From CAIUMH01 sp963758555 (GTDB lineage Bacteria > Actinomycetota > Acidimicrobiia > Acidimicrobiales > RAAP-2): a stretch of DNA of 64,000 nt. The stretch is from positions 992,001 to 1,056,000 of the forward strand of contig CAVWVW010000003.1 of NCBI GenBank assembly GCA_963758555.1, in the 5' to 3' direction. A program made the position numbers and the translations under genes. Below are positions 54,957 through 62,757 of this stretch, piece by piece (within the stretch, counting starts at the first letter, position 1; each line of letters begins with the position of its first letter). A model generated the notes under the pieces. That model was not told the DNA's origin, made no database searches, and saw nothing but the letters and a program-made list of their open reading frames with translations.

Positions 54957-56057
54957 TCAGCGAAGGAACGACGGGACGTCGAAGTCATCGTCGCCGCCGT
55001 CGAAGCCGCCGTCGTCGTCGGTGACGTCGGCGAAGATGTCGATCGGCTCAGGCGAGTCCGAGAGCCCGAGGCCGCCCGATGGCGCCGGGGTCCCCGTGCG
55101 GTTCTCCCAGCGCTCGAAGCCGGCTGCGATGACGGTGACCCGGACCTCTTCGCCCAGGGTGTCGTCGATCACGGTGCCGAAGATGATGTTGGCGTCGGGG
55201 TGGGCCACCGAGTGGATGATCTCGGCTGCCTCGTTGACCTCGAAGAGGCCCAGGTCAGAGCCGCCCGCGATGTTCAGCAGGATGCCGCGCGCGCCCTCGA
55301 TGGACGCCTCGAGCAGCGGGCTCGTGATGGCCGAGCGTGCGGCGTTGACCGCGCGCCCCTCCCCCGTCGAGCTGCCGATGCCCATGATGGCGGTCCCCGC
55401 GTTGGTCATCACCATCTTGACGTCAGCGAAGTCGGTGTTGATGAGCCCGGGCACGGTGATCAGATCGGTGATGCCCCGCACACCTTGCAAGAGGACCTCG
55501 TCGGCCATCGTGAAGGCGTTCATCATCGAGGTGTGCTCGTTGGACACGGTCAGCAGGCGATCGTTAGGGATGACGATGAGGGTGTCGACCTTCTCCTTCA
55601 TCGTCTGGATGCCCTTCTCCGCCTGGGTCGAGCGCCGGCGGCCCTCGAAGGCGAAGGGTCGAGTCACCACGCCGATCGTCAGGGCGCCGAGGCCCTTGGC
55701 GATCTCCGCGACCACAGGAGCCGCTCCGGTGCCGGTGCCGCCACCCTCACCGGCGGTGATGAAGACCATGTCAGCACCCTTGAGCGCCTCTTCGATCTCG
55801 CCGCGGTGCTCCTCGGCCGCCATGCGGCCGACGTCGGGGTCCGAGCCGGCGCCCAGGCCCCGGGTCAGCTCACGGCCGAGATCGAGCTTGAGATCGGCGT
55901 CGCTCATGAGCAGCGCCTGCGCGTCGGTGTTGGCTGCGATGAACTCGACGTTGCGCAGGCCCGCCTCGATCATGCGGTTGACCGCGTTGATCCCACCGCC
56001 GCCCACACCGATGACCTTGATCAGGGCCAGGTAGTTGGTCTGTGAAGACATCGTCAT
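54957..56057 (-). CDS. ftsZ: Cell division protein FtsZ
   Basis: Tubulin-like GTPase that forms the division ring. 366 residues: IKVIGVGGGGINAVNRMIE, the tubulin signature GEGGGTGTG (about 103-111), the T7 loop DFADVKMVMTNAG and the C-terminal peptide DDFDVPSFLR that binds SepF and other partners. AGAGGAAAG lies before the ATG. The gene order puts it directly after ftsQ, without ftsA. Confidence 0.98.
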   Translation of the reverse strand: MTMSSQTNYLALIKVIGVGGGGINAVNRMIEAGLRNVEFIAANTDAQALLMSDADLKLDLGRELTRGLGAGSDPDVGRMAAEEHRGEIEEALKGADMVFITAGEGGGTGTGAAPVVAEIAKGLGALTIGVVTRPFAFEGRRRSTQAEKGIQTMKEKVDTLIVIPNDRLLTVSNEHTSMMNAFTMADEVLLQGVRGITDLITVPGLINTDFADVKMVMTNAGTAIMGIGSSTGEGRAVNAARSAITSPLLEASIEGARGILLNIAGGSDLGLFEVNEAAEIIHSVAHPDANIIFGTVIDDTLGEEVRVTVIAAGFERWENRTGTPAPSGGLGLSDSPEPIDIFADVTDDDGGFDGGDDDFDVPSFLR

Positions 56058-56143
56058 GGGCCGTCTTTCCTCTCAGAGAACCAGTGCTACAGAGCATCCT
56101 GCCCGACGACGACCGCTCTGTGGTGGAATCTGCCGGGTCACCA

Positions 56144-56149
56144 AGCGTA
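56144..56149 (-). promoter_or_regulatory. Possible ftsZ promoter -10
   Basis: TACGCT on the minus strand in the 166-base ftsQ-ftsZ gap, about 86 bases before the ftsZ ATG, giving a leader with a ribosome site. No clear -35. Confidence 0.3.
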
Positions 56150-56223
56150 CCGCGGTGTCTCGACCTGCGCGAGAGGTGGAGATCACTGGACCCTTGATCG
56201 GACCTTGAGCCTCACCATGACGG

Positions 56224-57033
56224 CTAGGGACCTGTGATGGTCGAGGCCTGGGGCACCGAGACGTCGAGGACGTCCCCGGCGTGGAGGGTGGCCCCTGCGA
56301 TCACCGCCGCGACGTCCTCGTACTTCTGGGTGAGCTCGGTTGCCGTCCCCAGCTCGACCTTCACCGGTGAGGTCAGCCGCAGCGAGATCGTGCCGTCAGG
56401 GTGGGCCACGACAGCGGCGACCTGACCTCGGAAGGCCACCGGCAGGCTGGCCGCCACGTCCAGGGCGCCATCAGCCTTGGTCGGCGTCGAGCCGCCGACG
56501 AGGGGATGTGCCGGCGAGGGCACCACGATCAGCAGCTGGCCGAAGGGCCGGGCGGTGAAGCGCTCGAGCAGGCGCCCGGTGCCATCGACGAGGTACCAGC
56601 TCGAGCCAAGGTGGACGGTGCCGACCGGGGTGCGCTCGACGACCGTGATGCTCACCGTCGACGGCCACTTCTTGGTCACCGACGCCGATTTCACCCACGC
56701 CAGCCGCTCGACGCCTGCCGCTGCCTTGCCGGGCGAGATGGAGATGAGGGGCGGGTGCGAGGCCAAGCCGGCCGCCGCGACCACCGCGGCGGGGCTCTCA
56801 TGGTCGGTGCCGTGCACCTCGATGGTCTTGGCCGAGAACCACGAGCGATGCAGCAGCACCCAGCCGCCGAGGACGAGGAGTGCCACCACGACGAGCCCGC
56901 CGAGGATCCAGAGCCACTTTCGGCGCTTGGAGCGCTCCACGCTCTTTCGTCGAGTGGAGATCCTCGGATCCTCCGGGACCGGCGGCGGCGCGGAGCGAGA
57001 CGAGCCTGCGGAGTGCTTGGCCTTGGTCGCCAT
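56224..57033 (-). CDS. ftsQ: Cell division protein FtsQ/DivIB
   Basis: 269 residues when started at the ATG at 57033, which has GGGGAG upstream. A basic cytoplasmic segment (RRKSVERSKRRK) precedes one membrane helix (WLWILGGLVVVALLVLGGWV), the POTRA domain (KTIEVHGTDHESPAAVV, LISISPGKAAAGVERLAWVK) and the FtsQ beta domain (SITVVERTPVGTVHL, WYLVDGTGRLLERF). The frame is open upstream and encodes MurB without a stop codon, so a MurB-FtsQ fused protein is possible. Confidence 0.93.
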   Translation of the reverse strand: MATKAKHSAGSSRSAPPPVPEDPRISTRRKSVERSKRRKWLWILGGLVVVALLVLGGWVLLHRSWFSAKTIEVHGTDHESPAAVVAAAGLASHPPLISISPGKAAAGVERLAWVKSASVTKKWPSTVSITVVERTPVGTVHLGSSWYLVDGTGRLLERFTARPFGQLLIVVPSPAHPLVGGSTPTKADGALDVAASLPVAFRGQVAAVVAHPDGTISLRLTSPVKVELGTATELTQKYEDVAAVIAGATLHAGDVLDVSVPQASTITGP

Positions 57034-57923
57034 CAGGCTCCCCTGTCGTGCTGCAACGACCGCGGCGGCGTCATCGAAGCCCACCAAGCGGACCTCGCTG
57101 CGCAGCTCGACGCCGCTCTGCTCGACGACGCGCTTGGCGATCAGGTGCATCAACGAGAGCACGTCGTCAGCACTGCCCTCGGCGTCGGCCTGGATGAAGT
57201 TGGCGTGCTTGGGCGAGACCATGGCCGTGCCCAGCCTGGCTCCTCTGAGCCCAGCCTCCTCGATCAGCGCACCGGCCGAGGAGCCTTCGGGGTTGGTGAA
57301 GACGCTCCCGCAGTTCGCTCCTCCTGGCTGGTGCTCGCGGCGCCAGCGCACGATCTCTCGAAGTGCCTCTTGCCCGGCTTCCTTGGAGCCCTGCTCGAGC
57401 TCCAAGGTGGCTTCCAGCACGACTTGGCGCGCCTCGATGGAGGACGAGCGATAGCCAAAGGAGAGCTGGTCGGCCCCGAGCGTGACGACGCGAGCGCTCT
57501 CGAGGTCGAAGAGGGTGACCGAGACCAGCGACGCTGCCATGTCAGAGCCGTGGCCTCCCGCATTCATCGCCACCGCTCCCCCGACCGAGCCGGGCACCCC
57601 GACGGCCCACTCGAAGCCCGTCAGGCCCGCCTCGACGCTCCGTCGGGCCACCACCGGCAGGTCAGCTGCCCCACCGGCCCTCACCACCAGGCCCTCGACG
57701 GAGATCGTGGAGAAGGCGTCACCGAGGTGCAGCACCAGGCCGTCGAAGCCGGCATCGGCGACCAGCGTGTTCGAGCCCCGTCCCAGGACGTAGAGGTGAG
57801 TGGACGGCGAGAGCCCTCGGGCGAGCTCGCGGAGCGCTTCGATCGACTCGATCTCGAGGAGCTCGTCTGCCTCTCCCCCACCCTGAGCGTGGTGCGGGCG
57901 CCGAAGGGCGCTCGAGGCGTCAT
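57034..57923 (-). CDS. murB: UDP-N-acetylenolpyruvoylglucosamine reductase, frameshifted and open into ftsQ
   Basis: FAD enzyme that completes UDP-N-acetylmuramate. The ATG at 57923 overlaps the murC stop (ATGA) and begins APFGARTTLRVG; the frame then breaks in a run of five G at 57875-57879, and continues as EADELLEIESIEAL, VLGRGSNTLVAD, EWAVGVPGSVGGAVAMNAGG, RREHQPGGANCGSVFTNPEG and HANFIQADAEGSADDV. One missing base explains this; corrected length to the ftsQ ATG is 297 residues. Catalytic Ser is in NCGSVFTNPEG, and Glu near the C-terminus in ELRSEVRLVG. No stop codon before ftsQ. Confidence 0.9.
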
Positions 57924-59299
57924 CGCAGACGGCCTAAGAGCAGGTCGGGCACCTCGGTGAGATCACCCGCGCCCATCGTCAGGCACAGATCACCTGGCTC
58001 GAGCATCGCCGACAGGAGCCGAGGCAGCTCGGCGAGATCCGGGACGTAGCGCACGTGGCCCCGTGTCGTGGCGGTCTCAGCCGCCTGGGCCACGAGGCGA
58101 CCCGTCACACCGGGGATGGGGGTCTCCCCCGCGGCGTAGACGTCGGTGATGAGCACCTCATCTGCCAGGTCGAAGACACCTTCGAAGCCCGCGGCGACCG
58201 AGGCCGTCCGGGTGAAGCGGTGAGGCTGGAAGATGGCCACGATACGCTCGAAGCCCCCTGCGTCAGCTGCGGCCATGGTCGCAGCGACCTCCGCGGGCAG
58301 GTGCGCATAGTCATCGATGAAGGTGACTCCCCCGGCCTCGCCCCGGAACTCATAGCGGCGAGGCACGCCGGTGAAGCGGCCCAAGCCCGACACGATGGCG
58401 TCGACGCTGAGCCCAGCGGCGTCCGCCAAGGCGGCCGCGATCGCCGCGTTGGCCACGTTGTGGAGCCCCGCCGCCCCGACCCGGAGGGCAACCGTCCCCG
58501 ATGCCAGGCCCAGCGAGAAGCTCGAGTGCGCTCGACCAAGCTCGATCCGGCCGAGCGGGAGATCGGCGTCGGGACCTGTGCCCACGCGGGCAGCGGCGGT
58601 GGCGTCGGCGACTCGGGCCGCGCCGTGGTCATCACCGAAGACGATCCCGCCGTGAGCGGCACGAGCGACGAGCGAGGCGAAGGCCTGCTCTAGGTGCTCG
58701 AGTGTGCCGTAGTGATCGAGGTGATCCGCCTCGACGTTGGTGATGCCCACCACGTGAGGCTCGAGCTCGGTGAAGCTGCCATAGCTCTCGTCCGCTTCGA
58801 TCACCAGGAGCTCGCCGCTGCTCCACCGAGCGTTCGCCCCGACGTCAGCCAGCTCGGCACCTAAGAGGAACGAGGGTGCGACCCCCGCCTCGAGGGCGAT
58901 CAGCGACAGCATCGAGGAGGTGGTCGTCTTGCCGTGCGTGCCCGCCACCGCCAGCGTCGGCTTCATCCGAGTCAGGGCGCCCAACACGGTGGCGCGGGCG
59001 AAGAGCGGGATCGCTCGCTCACGGGCGGCGGTCAGCTCAGGGTTGGCGTCGGGCACTGCCGGTGAAGCGGTCACCCAATCAGCTGCACCGAGGTTCTCGG
59101 CGCGATGGCCGACCGTGAGGCTCACCCCGGCTCGCTCGAGCTGCTCGAAGACCGGAGCACGGCGAAGATCGCTGCCCGAGACGCGGTGACCCATCTGGGC
59201 GAGCACCAGAGCGAGCCCGCTCATGCCCGCGCCGCCGATGCCCACGACATGGATTGAGGCGGGCGACGAGCAGTCGAGCACCGTGGGCTCAGGCGACAT
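57920..59299 (-). CDS. murC: UDP-N-acetylmuramate--L-alanine ligase
   Basis: First amino acid ligase of the peptidoglycan stem. 459 residues: Rossmann start IHVVGIGGAGMSGLALVLAQ, ATP loop AVAGTHGKTTTSSM, VIEADESYGSF, NVEADHLDHYG and the C-terminal DDYAHLPAEVAATM and FQPHRFTRT. The ATG at 59299 overlaps the end of murG by eleven bases; earlier starts run through murG. Confidence 0.97.
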   Translation of the reverse strand: MSPEPTVLDCSSPASIHVVGIGGAGMSGLALVLAQMGHRVSGSDLRRAPVFEQLERAGVSLTVGHRAENLGAADWVTASPAVPDANPELTAARERAIPLFARATVLGALTRMKPTLAVAGTHGKTTTSSMLSLIALEAGVAPSFLLGAELADVGANARWSSGELLVIEADESYGSFTELEPHVVGITNVEADHLDHYGTLEHLEQAFASLVARAAHGGIVFGDDHGAARVADATAAARVGTGPDADLPLGRIELGRAHSSFSLGLASGTVALRVGAAGLHNVANAAIAAALADAAGLSVDAIVSGLGRFTGVPRRYEFRGEAGGVTFIDDYAHLPAEVAATMAAADAGGFERIVAIFQPHRFTRTASVAAGFEGVFDLADEVLITDVYAAGETPIPGVTGRLVAQAAETATTRGHVRYVPDLAELPRLLSAMLEPGDLCLTMGAGDLTEVPDLLLGRLR

Positions 59300-60404
59300 G
59301 ATCGAGCACCACCTGGGCGACCTCGTCAGCCGCCTGAGGATGGCCGAGGGCACGGGCGGCATCTTCCATCGCCCTTCGCTTCACAGGATCGGCCACGAGG
59401 GGGTCGAGCACCTCTCGAAGTGCTGCGGCGGAGAGCTGGTCATCGGGGAGGAGGACCCCCGCCCCTCGCTCGGCGAGCGCTCGGGCGTTCTTGGTCTGGT
59501 GGTCCCCCGGAGCCCTGGGCAGCGGGACGAGCACCGCCGGCACACCGGCGACCGCCAGCTCACCGACCGTCAGCGCCCCCGCGCGGGTGATCGCCACGTC
59601 AGAGGCTTGGTAGAGCAAGGGCATCCGATCTTCGAACGCCACCAGGCGGTGCTCGACCCCTGGGGAGCTCGACGTCGCGAGGCCCTCGAGCTCGGCCGCG
59701 TCCCGTCGACCCGTCACGTGGTAGATCGTGCCAGAGAACGACGGCCACGCCGCCGCGAGTGCCATGACCGCTTGGTTCACCGATCGAGCGCCCAGCGAGC
59801 CGGTGACCACCGCCACGAAGGCTCGATCGGGGTCGCAGCCGAGGGCCAGGCGGGCCGCTCTGCGGCCCTCGTCGGAGCGGTCGAGCTCGGTGAAGCCCTG
59901 GCGCACGGGGATGCCGGTGACGTGGGAGTTCTTGAGCGGTGTGCCCGGCACCGCCACGCAGCTGGCGGTGGCGAAGCGAGAGAGCGCTCGATGCGTCAGA
60001 CCGGGGACGGCATCGATGTTGACCAGGATCAGCGGACAGCGGCGCAGGACAGCGGCGAAGCCCACGGGCGCTGCCGCGAAGCCACCCACCGAGACCACCG
60101 CACGCGGACGCCAGGCCCTGAGCAGCGAGAGCGAGCGGAGAGAAGCCTGGACGATGCCGACCAGCGCGCCGAGATTGTCGAGGAGCGCTCGAGGGGCGAG
60201 CGAGCGCTTGATCCCTCGTCCGGCCAGGAGCTCGAGCTGGACGCCGGTGTCAGCCAGGAGGTCTCGCTCCTGGCCGCGCGCCGAGCCGACGAAGCGAAGC
60301 TCGTCCTTGGCCAGGCCCCGACGCTCGAGCGCCTCCGAGACGGCACGCGCCACGAAGACGTGGCCGCCGGTGCCACCACCGGCGATCACCACGGGCCGGC
60401 TCAC
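59289..60404 (-). CDS. murG: Undecaprenyl-PP-MurNAc-pentapeptide GlcNAc transferase
   Basis: Makes lipid II at the inner membrane face. 371 residues: N-terminal GGGTGGHVFVARAVSEAL, the hydrophobic membrane-association segment, VVSVGGFAAAPVGFAAVL, and the UDP-GlcNAc site TRAGALTVGELAVAGVPAVLVP with HQTKNARALAERGAG. The GTG at 60404 overlaps the ftsW stop (GTGA). Confidence 0.97.
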   Translation of the reverse strand: MSRPVVIAGGGTGGHVFVARAVSEALERRGLAKDELRFVGSARGQERDLLADTGVQLELLAGRGIKRSLAPRALLDNLGALVGIVQASLRSLSLLRAWRPRAVVSVGGFAAAPVGFAAVLRRCPLILVNIDAVPGLTHRALSRFATASCVAVPGTPLKNSHVTGIPVRQGFTELDRSDEGRRAARLALGCDPDRAFVAVVTGSLGARSVNQAVMALAAAWPSFSGTIYHVTGRRDAAELEGLATSSSPGVEHRLVAFEDRMPLLYQASDVAITRAGALTVGELAVAGVPAVLVPLPRAPGDHQTKNARALAERGAGVLLPDDQLSAAALREVLDPLVADPVKRRAMEDAARALGHPQAADEVAQVVLDHVA

Positions 60405-61645
60405 CTCGGTGAGGTCGCGCGCGGTCTCGCCGAGGTGGGCCGAGGTCGGGCGCGTGACGCTGACGCCTTGGGCACCGTCCGTCGTCGCAGCGCCGCTGCC
60501 TCGTTCGCACCGCGCCCTCCTTGGCGAGCGAGGTTGACCAAGATGCCGGCGGCGATCATCGTGATGACCAGCGAGGAACCACCAAAGGAGATGAACGGGA
60601 GCGGGATGCCGGTGACCGGCAGCACGCCGACGACGGCGCCGACGTTCAAGATGGCCTCCGCCGAGATCCACGCCACCAGCGCCACACCCAAGAGCTTGCC
60701 GTAGAGGTCAGGTGACTCTTCTGCGGCCCGAAGGCCCTTCATGGCAAACATCCCGAGGAGGCCCAGCACCACCACGACGCCGATGAGGCCCAGCTCCTCG
60801 CCGATGATGGAGAAGATGAAGTCGGTGTGGGGGTTCGGCAGCAGACCCCACTTCTCTCGGCTGTTGCCGAGCCCCAAGCCGTAGAGATGCCCTGAGCCGA
60901 GCCCGATGAGCGACTGGACGACCTGGTAGCCCGCGCCCGAGGCTTTGGCTCCCGGGTTGATGAAGCTGAGCAGCCGTGCCCGGCGATAGGGCATGGCGAA
61001 GGCGAGGAGCGTCACCCCGAGGACCATCACGCCGACGCCCTTGGCCATCACCTTGCCGGGGATCCCGGCGGCGAAGAACAGGGCCAGGACGATCACCATC
61101 AGGACCATGGCCGTACCCAGGTCGGGCTGCGCCACGACCAAGAGTGCAGCGATGCCCGTGACCAAGAGCAGTGGCGCGGCAACCTGCTTGAGCGGCGCGC
61201 GCGCCTCGATGCGACGGCAGAGCAGATCGGCCCCGAAGAGCGCCAGCGCCAGCTTCATGACCTCAGAGGGCTGGAAGCGGATCTGTCCGACGCCGATCCA
61301 ACGACTTGCTCCTCCTGAGGAAGCGCCGATGCCCGGAGCGAGCACGATGACCAAGCAGATCATCGAGACGATGAGGATCACCGGGGTGAGCTTGCGCCAG
61401 CGGTGATAGTCCATCCGCAGGGCGACCACGAAGCAGATGAGGCCCAAGACGACCCAGACGAGGTCTTTGATCAAGATCGACCACGGGGAACCGTAGAGGC
61501 CGACGGAGATCACCGACGACGCCGAGCCAACCATCACGACGCCGATCACGCAGAGCATCGCGACCAAGGTGATCAGCCACGTCGAGGTTCGGAACCGCAG
61601 CCTGGTGCGCACCCCAGCGGTCTTCGCTGCGCGTTCAGGCATCAA
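60401..61645 (-). CDS. ftsW: SEDS-family peptidoglycan glycosyltransferase FtsW
   Basis: Polytopic membrane polymerase of septal peptidoglycan. 414 residues with about ten membrane helices; conserved segments ASRWIGVGQIRFQPSEVMKL, AQPDLGTAMVL, the catalytic Asp region in extracellular loop, GSGHLYGLGLGNSREKWGLLP, NPHTDFIFSIIGEELGL and the C-terminal LPFISFGGSSLV. A basic Arg/Pro tail is cytoplasmic. It follows mraY directly; the usual murD between them is missing. Confidence 0.95.
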   Translation of the reverse strand: MMPERAAKTAGVRTRLRFRTSTWLITLVAMLCVIGVVMVGSASSVISVGLYGSPWSILIKDLVWVVLGLICFVVALRMDYHRWRKLTPVILIVSMICLVIVLAPGIGASSGGASRWIGVGQIRFQPSEVMKLALALFGADLLCRRIEARAPLKQVAAPLLLVTGIAALLVVAQPDLGTAMVLMVIVLALFFAAGIPGKVMAKGVGVMVLGVTLLAFAMPYRRARLLSFINPGAKASGAGYQVVQSLIGLGSGHLYGLGLGNSREKWGLLPNPHTDFIFSIIGEELGLIGVVVVLGLLGMFAMKGLRAAEESPDLYGKLLGVALVAWISAEAILNVGAVVGVLPVTGIPLPFISFGGSSLVITMIAAGILVNLARQGGRGANEAAALRRRTVPKASASRARPRPTSARPRATSPR

Positions 61646-61718
61646 GGCCCCGACAAGCCTTCGTTCTCATCGCTACAGCCTTGCCGACGCCAGTGGCCAA
61701 GTGGGGGAACCTCATGGC

Positions 61719-62753
61719 TCAGACCACCTTGCTGACGCTGAGGAAGTCGGCGTAGAAGATCCCGAGGCCGAGCGCGGAGAAGAGACCGGCCAGGATCCAG
61801 AACCTCACGATCACCGTCGTCTCGGGCCAGCCGAGCAGCTCGAAGTGGTGGTGGACCGGCGCCATCTTGAAGATGCGTCGCTTGAAGAGCCGAAAGCTCA
61901 GCACCTGGAGGATCACTGAAGCCGTCTCGATGACGAAGAGGCCACCGAGGATCAAGAGCAGCAGATCGAGGTTCATCAGGAGGCACAGGGCAGCCAAGCC
62001 GGCGCCGATCGACAGCGAGCCGGTGTCACCCATGTAGATGCGAGCGGGGGCTGCGTTCCACCAGAGAAAGCCGAGACACGCGCCGGCCAGGGCGACTGCG
62101 CAGAGACCCAGGTCGAGGGCCGAGGCGACGTGGTAGATGGCGAAGTGCCGGAACATCCAGTAGGCCATGATCGCCAGCACCGCGAAGCAGAAGGTCGCCG
62201 ACCCCGACGCCAGGCCGTCGAGCCCGTCGGTGAGGTTGACCGCGTTCGAGGTGCCCGTCAGCACCAGGACGCAGAGCACGACCCAGCCGACCTCGCCGAG
62301 CTGCCAGCCGGGCAACGAGTACCGGGTGAACGAGAGCGTCGTCGAGGTGTGCGCCCAGTGGACGGCCAGCTCGGCGAAGACGAGCGAGAAGCCGAGCTGG
62401 AGGCCCATCTTGGCTCGCTTGTTGAGACCCAAGCTCCGGCGATTGCGGATCTTGATCAAATCGTCCAGCAGGCCGATGAACCCGAAGGCCACCACAGCGA
62501 GGATCACAAGGATGCCCGGGCGCGACAGGTTCACCTCGGTCCCGAGATGACCGACGGCGAAGCCCACCACCACCGCGAGGATGATGACGATGCCACCCAT
62601 GGTGGGCGTGCCCGCCTTGACGGCGTGATGGGCCGGGCCGTCTTCACGGATGTGCTGGCCGATGCTGCGCGCCTGGAGACGGCGGACCAGCACTGGGGTG
62701 AGCAGGGCTGCGACCCACAGCGCGATGCCGCCCGCCACCATCAGGCTCAGCAC
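61719..62753 (-). CDS. mraY: Phospho-N-acetylmuramoyl-pentapeptide transferase
   Basis: Membrane enzyme that forms lipid I. 344 residues and ten helices; GPAHHAVKAGTPTMGGIVII, the first Asp pair in FIGLLDDLIKIRNRRSLGL, NAVNLTDGLDGLASG with the catalytic Asp, and MGDTGSLSIGAGLAAL with a magnesium ligand, ending PVHHHFELLGWPE. The GTG at 62753, four bases after the murE stop, is chosen; an ATG at 62741 is possible. murF normally sits between murE and mraY and is absent. Confidence 0.96.
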   Translation of the reverse strand: MLSLMVAGGIALWVAALLTPVLVRRLQARSIGQHIREDGPAHHAVKAGTPTMGGIVIILAVVVGFAVGHLGTEVNLSRPGILVILAVVAFGFIGLLDDLIKIRNRRSLGLNKRAKMGLQLGFSLVFAELAVHWAHTSTTLSFTRYSLPGWQLGEVGWVVLCVLVLTGTSNAVNLTDGLDGLASGSATFCFAVLAIMAYWMFRHFAIYHVASALDLGLCAVALAGACLGFLWWNAAPARIYMGDTGSLSIGAGLAALCLLMNLDLLLLILGGLFVIETASVILQVLSFRLFKRRIFKMAPVHHHFELLGWPETTVIVRFWILAGLFSALGLGIFYADFLSVSKVV

Positions 62754-62757
62754 GAGC

